Source: Gelria sp. (lineage in GTDB: Bacteria; Bacillota; Syntrophomonadia; Syntrophomonadales; Syntrophomonadaceae). From it: a stretch of DNA of 9,421 bases. How positions within the stretch are numbered: position 1 is the first letter of the stretch; each line of letters begins with the position of its first letter. The notes beneath the pieces were generated by a model, which was not told the origin of the DNA, searched no databases, and saw only the letters and a list, made by a program, of their open reading frames with translations. Positions 6,789 through 9,421 of the stretch are shown here, piece by piece. Location: positions 1 through 9,421 of the forward strand of contig DUMX01000324.1 of the NCBI GenBank assembly GCA_012839665.1. Direction: 5' to 3'. The position numbers and the translations under genes were made by a program.

Positions 6789-7216
6789 CGAGTATATATA
6801 ATGACATTTAAGGGGGTTACAAATTAAAAGATATTCACTTGCCCTATATAAAGAAGCAATAAACATGCCAGCTTAAGAATTAAGCTTGTCTATCGCTAAA
6901 GCCTGAACCATGAGCTTGTTAAATTTTGCCACCACCCTTTAAAAATGGGTAAAAGATAGCGTAATGCAATATTGCATCACTAAATAATGCGGCAATGCAT
7001 TGAAATATTATGAAATTAACATTCTTGATATATTGCAGACGGAGTTGGGCGGAAGCGAAAAAAAGGAAATCAGTTTATAAACTCCTATTTTGGTACATTT
7101 GCAGGCAAAATAAGCAACGCAAAAAGACATAATATTCAAACAATTCTGACAACCCCAGACTAACAAAATATGCAGTATATTGCCAAAAAACAGCAATAAA
7201 TCTCATAATAGTTCAT
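6789..7216. other. Non-coding AT-rich stretch with several inverted repeats
   Basis: No credible gene was found on either strand. Structure that can be seen: AGCTTAA (6870-6876) against TTAAGCT (6880-6886) with a 3-base loop; palindromes at 6964-6977 and 6993-7002; and GGAGTT (7041-7046) against AACTCC (7080-7085). The stretch ends at a strong + strand terminator, so it may hold the 3' part of a + strand transcript or a separate small RNA. No clear sigma-A promoter was found inside it by eye. Confidence 0.4.
6964..7002. repeat. Two adjacent perfect palindromes with a shared TGCAT-type core
   Basis: ATGCAATATTGCAT (6964-6977) is a perfect 14-bp palindrome. CAATGCATTG (6993-7002) is a perfect 10-bp palindrome. 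An AATGC lies between them. Their centres are 27 bases apart, about two and a half helical turns. They could be binding sites for a dimeric regulator or parts of an RNA fold. Confidence 0.5.
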
Positions 7217-7249
7217 AATATTAATGCAAAAACGCATTAATATTTTTTT
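7217..7249 (+). terminator. Rho-independent terminator, + strand only
   Basis: AATATTAATGC (7217-7227) and GCATTAATATT (7234-7244) form a perfect 11-bp stem with loop AAAAAC. The stem is followed directly by five more T (seven in a row in total from 7243). The opposite strand has no T run after the stem, so it acts in the + direction. The stem is AT-rich, so it may be moderate in strength. No gene ends just before it; the nearest + strand frame stops at 6788. It lies 190 bases before the next gene's start. Confidence 0.7.
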
Positions 7250-7438
7250 GTTAGGGTAAAAGACACAGTTATTCTTCCGAAAATCTTTATTTTTAGAGAA
7301 AATTATTCTTTTTATGACAAGTATAGCTATTAAACGGGCTATTTATAGAGTTGTGTTTTAAAACCAGTCCATCATTACATCAAGTTTTCCCTTCTATTTA
7401 CCGATATTAATCACATAAAATACATTGAGGTGAGTTGA
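7250..7438. other. Leader region before the membrane protein gene
   Basis: These 189 AT-rich bases separate the terminator at 7217-7249 from the TTG at 7439. They contain the 10-bp palindrome GTTTTAAAAC (7355-7364). The best promoter guess, TTGTTA (7247-7252) with TATTCT 16 bases on, is weak and overlaps the terminator's T run. The ribosome binding site GAGGTGA at 7427-7433 ends 5 bases before the start codon. Confidence 0.3.
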
Positions 7439-9214
7439 TTGTTTTCTATAGATTCCCTGCGGGAGAGCATGAAAAGCAATACCAGATTATGGATAGCGTT
7501 ATGGATTTTGTTAGTTATAAACATTAGTACAGCTTTGTTTTTAAGCCGTGGTTTTTCCTGGCTGATGGGGTTTATTATTATATTTATATCTGTACTGGGT
7601 ATCCTGGTTATACAAAACCTGGCTCGAGAGGTACCAATACCAGAGCATATAATTCCTCCCGAAGTTAAAGCTGAGCTGGACGCAATGATGGATGAAATGA
7701 GGCCCATATGTGATAGAATATTTACGCAAAAAATAGAAGAAGTAACTGGTCCGATTATTGAGAACCTGAATAAGGATTTTACCCAGGGCCTGGAGTGGCT
7801 CTGGGAGGATGGAAATGAATTTCTAGACCAGGTTGATGAATATATTAATCAGACTGCTTCGGTATTAAACCTGGTAGATTCATTAAGTGATGAAAAATCA
7901 AAACTGGTTAAACAGATACAGGGCAACATGGTTATGGTTAACGGGATAGTTACTAATATGCGAGGGAATAAGGAGGGTAGTTTTCAGGATTTAAGCGGAT
8001 TTTTAGAGGGAAAGGTAGATGAACTAAAAAAGGAAACGGAAAAAGAAAAGGACATTTTTTATGACTATATTTATAAACTCTTGGAACAGCAAGTTAAATT
8101 GCAAGAGGAAGATGAGATTGAAGACATAAGTGAGTACTTTAACCCGTATAAATTGGGAGAGCAGTTTTCAGTTATTATGGAAAAGACCCTTCAGGGACGT
8201 GTATTAACATTTCAGGATGGAATTATTCGAGATTTGGAAAACTTTTCTGCTGATGTAGTTGGCGGAATGCAAAAAAGTACCTTAAAATTACGAAACATAC
8301 TACAGGACATAGTAGAAGCTCTGGAGCGTTTGCAAAATGATTATCGGGAGAATAACCTGTTGCAAAGACGCTTGTATGAAGCAGCAGAGAATACAAGGGA
8401 AGTTGAAGAAAAATCTGCGGATATTCTGGTAACACTTGCCTGGCAAGATATTTTGGTCGAAAAGCGTTGGCAGGATATTAGCGAAAAGCTTTATGTATTA
8501 AAAGACAAGGTACTGGAAAAAGTTGATAGCGAGGCAGTTGATTATATCAAGAATAGCCTGGATAATCATATCAGGGATTTTTCTTCAAGTTCTCATAATT
8601 CGGAAAACATGGTTTTTTATAAGTCGACACTTGATGCTGAGCTGATTTACCAGTTGTATAGTAGCGATAAACTTGGGGATATAATTACTGACGGCGTATA
8701 TTCTCTACTTCAATTTATCCGTCCGGTGGAGACCCTGATAAGTAAAAGTGTACGATTGAGCGAAGAAGGTTTGAAAACACGCAGGGGCATCAGGGCTAAA
8801 GTTAAAGCTGGGGAATACCAACCCGTATTTAATCGAGTACAGCAGGTGGTGGAGCGAGATAATCCAGCTATAGCTAAACAGTTAGATGATATTTTTCCGA
8901 AATCATTTAATGCCTTTTGCAATAATCCTTATATAAAGCAGAAACCTGACAATCTTAATCAGGCGGCCTGGGCACTATTTTTAGAACTAATTAATAACCC
9001 AACCCATGATGACGAGCTGTATTGTCTGGTAGGACTCTTACTGGAAATCCATATCCTGCGCAATAAATACCTGCATCCTCTAAAAAATACACCGATTGAC
9101 CTGCAGAACGAAGCGGATTTAGAAAATATGCGCTATGCTGCGCTCAAGATCATTGACCTGGTATTAAAAATGGATATAAGAGGAGTTACCAAATTACATT
9201 TCCGTTCTAAATAA
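7439..9214 (+). CDS. Uncharacterised membrane-anchored coiled-coil protein with C-terminal HEPN-like RNxxxH motif
   Basis: I do not recognise this 591-residue protein as a named family. Residues about 16-36 and 41-60 are two hydrophobic segments joined by a short SRGFS turn. Basic residues flank the outer ends, so both termini should be cytoplasmic. Residues 75-380 are charged and helix-rich, with long coiled-coil stretches (about 190-225 and 280-365). WQDI occurs twice, at 335-338 and 344-347, and faintly recalls the FQDL helix of CheZ-like phosphatases. The C-terminal part (about 455-585) is predicted helical and contains LRNKYLHPL; Arg541-Asn542-x3-His546 fits the HEPN nuclease motif. The start is TTG at 7439, with GAGGTGA just upstream. 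It stands alone, divergent from the butyrate operon. Coding is certain from length and a clear start; the function is unknown and the HEPN link is a motif match only. Confidence 0.88.
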   Translation: MFSIDSLRESMKSNTRLWIALWILLVINISTALFLSRGFSWLMGFIIIFISVLGILVIQNLAREVPIPEHIIPPEVKAELDAMMDEMRPICDRIFTQKIEEVTGPIIENLNKDFTQGLEWLWEDGNEFLDQVDEYINQTASVLNLVDSLSDEKSKLVKQIQGNMVMVNGIVTNMRGNKEGSFQDLSGFLEGKVDELKKETEKEKDIFYDYIYKLLEQQVKLQEEDEIEDISEYFNPYKLGEQFSVIMEKTLQGRVLTFQDGIIRDLENFSADVVGGMQKSTLKLRNILQDIVEALERLQNDYRENNLLQRRLYEAAENTREVEEKSADILVTLAWQDILVEKRWQDISEKLYVLKDKVLEKVDSEAVDYIKNSLDNHIRDFSSSSHNSENMVFYKSTLDAELIYQLYSSDKLGDIITDGVYSLLQFIRPVETLISKSVRLSEEGLKTRRGIRAKVKAGEYQPVFNRVQQVVERDNPAIAKQLDDIFPKSFNAFCNNPYIKQKPDNLNQAAWALFLELINNPTHDDELYCLVGLLLEIHILRNKYLHPLKNTPIDLQNEADLENMRYAALKIIDLVLKMDIRGVTKLHFRSK

Positions 9215-9240
9215 GCATCTTAAGTAGGAAAATAGAACGG
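9202..9240. repeat. Inverted repeat across the end of the membrane protein gene
   Basis: CCGTTCTA (9202-9209) and TAGAACGG (9233-9240) are perfect 8-bp complements around a 23-base loop that includes the stop codon. No T tract follows, so it is not a convincing terminator. It may be chance or a weak mRNA 3'-end structure. Confidence 0.4.
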
Positions 9241-9247
9241 GAATAGA

Positions 9248-9287
9248 CACAGATAACACAGACCCTTCGGGCACAGATTAACACTGA
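9248..9287. repeat. CACAGAT-AACAC-GA direct repeat around a CCCTTCGGG hairpin
   Basis: CACAGATAACACAGA (9248-9262) is repeated almost exactly as CACAGATTAACACTGA (9272-9287). Between them lies CCCTTCGGG. From general knowledge, ACACAGATTAACAC-type sequences occur as dispersed intergenic repeats in many bacterial genomes. A run of seven T follows at 9288-9294, but the short CCC/GGG stem is too far away to form a normal terminator with it. Confidence 0.55.
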
Positions 9288-9325
9288 TTTTTTTAATTTT
9301 TAAGGATGCGGGTTTAGGTAGTTTT

Positions 9326-9400
9326 TGTAGGGGCCGACCCGTGTGTCTGCCCGGCCGACCACTGCAATCCCGCGGGCGGACACATGGGTCCGCCCCTACA
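9326..9400. repeat. 28-bp imperfect inverted repeat of the TGTAGGGGC-GACCC type
   Basis: The left arm 9326-9353 begins TGTAGGGGCCGACCC and the right arm 9373-9400 is its reverse complement with three mismatches over 28 bases. A 19-base spacer, rich in C and G, separates them. It is much more GC-rich than the surrounding DNA. This looks like a dispersed intergenic repeat, possibly a MITE- or REP-like element; no target duplication or transposase is visible. It would form a very stable hairpin in RNA and might terminate or stabilise the upstream transcript. Confidence 0.7.
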
Positions 9401-9421
9401 GATTACGTGCTACTGTACAGG

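Noticed and set aside
6480..6800. Sigma-54 promoter for the butyrate operon
   Set aside because: Searched by eye for GG-N10-GC with TGGCAC/TTGC elements on the - strand; none found despite the sigma-54-like regulator nearby.
6809..6875. Short ORF (17 codons) with AAGGGGG upstream and an ATT start
   Set aside because: An ATT start is very rare, the peptide is tiny and nothing else supports it.
6910..6960. TGTTAAATTTTGCCACCACCC followed by AAAAATGGG, faintly like an IS21-type element end
   Set aside because: No matching opposite end, no transposase and no target duplication in the window; resemblance is from memory only.
7008..7196. 62-codon - strand frame in the non-coding stretch
   Set aside because: Cys- and Phe-rich AT-driven translation, no ribosome binding site seen, and no resemblance to known proteins.
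1..9421. CRISPR array, tRNA or rRNA genes
   Set aside because: No regularly spaced repeats of 24-40 bases, no cloverleaf with CCA-type acceptor, and no rRNA-like sequence seen.

Overview
The window looks like chromosome of an anaerobic, butyrate-metabolising Firmicute, most likely a Syntrophomonas-type syntroph. The case rests on five contiguous genes that together make a complete butyrate beta-oxidation set, low-to-moderate GC, strong GGAGG-type ribosome binding sites and frequent TTG start codons. I recall the same gene order from the butyrate cluster of Syntrophomonas wolfei, but this could not be checked here.

Layout. (1) Positions 2-106, + strand: the last 34 codons of a gene that begins outside the window. 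They resemble the C-terminal helix-turn-helix of a sigma-54-dependent activator. (2) Positions 105-243: short tandem repeats, then a long hairpin that probably terminates both converging transcription units. (3) Positions 244-6479, - strand: one operon, read from right to left as crotonase, 3-hydroxybutyryl-CoA dehydrogenase, thiolase, a large 610-residue acyl-CoA dehydrogenase and a CoA-transferase. Gaps are 22, 41 and 48 bases, then 113 bases. The last gap carries a perfect 9-bp hairpin. (4) Positions 6480-7438: an AT-rich divergent region with a weak candidate promoter for the operon, a possible 57-residue ORF on the + strand, a cluster of TGCAT-type palindromes and a strong one-directional terminator at 7217-7249 with no convincing gene just upstream. 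(5) Positions 7439-9214, + strand: an unrecognised 591-residue protein with an N-terminal membrane hairpin, a long helical/coiled-coil middle and a C-terminal RNxxxH motif of the HEPN type. (6) Positions 9215-9421: non-coding repeats, including a 28-bp imperfect inverted repeat.

How the genes work together. The CoA-transferase would activate butyrate using acetyl-CoA. The acyl-CoA dehydrogenase makes crotonyl-CoA, crotonase hydrates it, the NAD-dependent dehydrogenase makes acetoacetyl-CoA, and thiolase splits this into two acetyl-CoA. No electron-transfer flavoprotein genes lie in the cluster, unlike the crt-bcd-etfB-etfA-hbd operon of butyrate-producing clostridia. That favours an oxidative role, although the enzymes are reversible.

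The metabolic operon is well-known biology. The least explained parts are the membrane protein with the HEPN-like motif and the terminated non-coding stretch before it.
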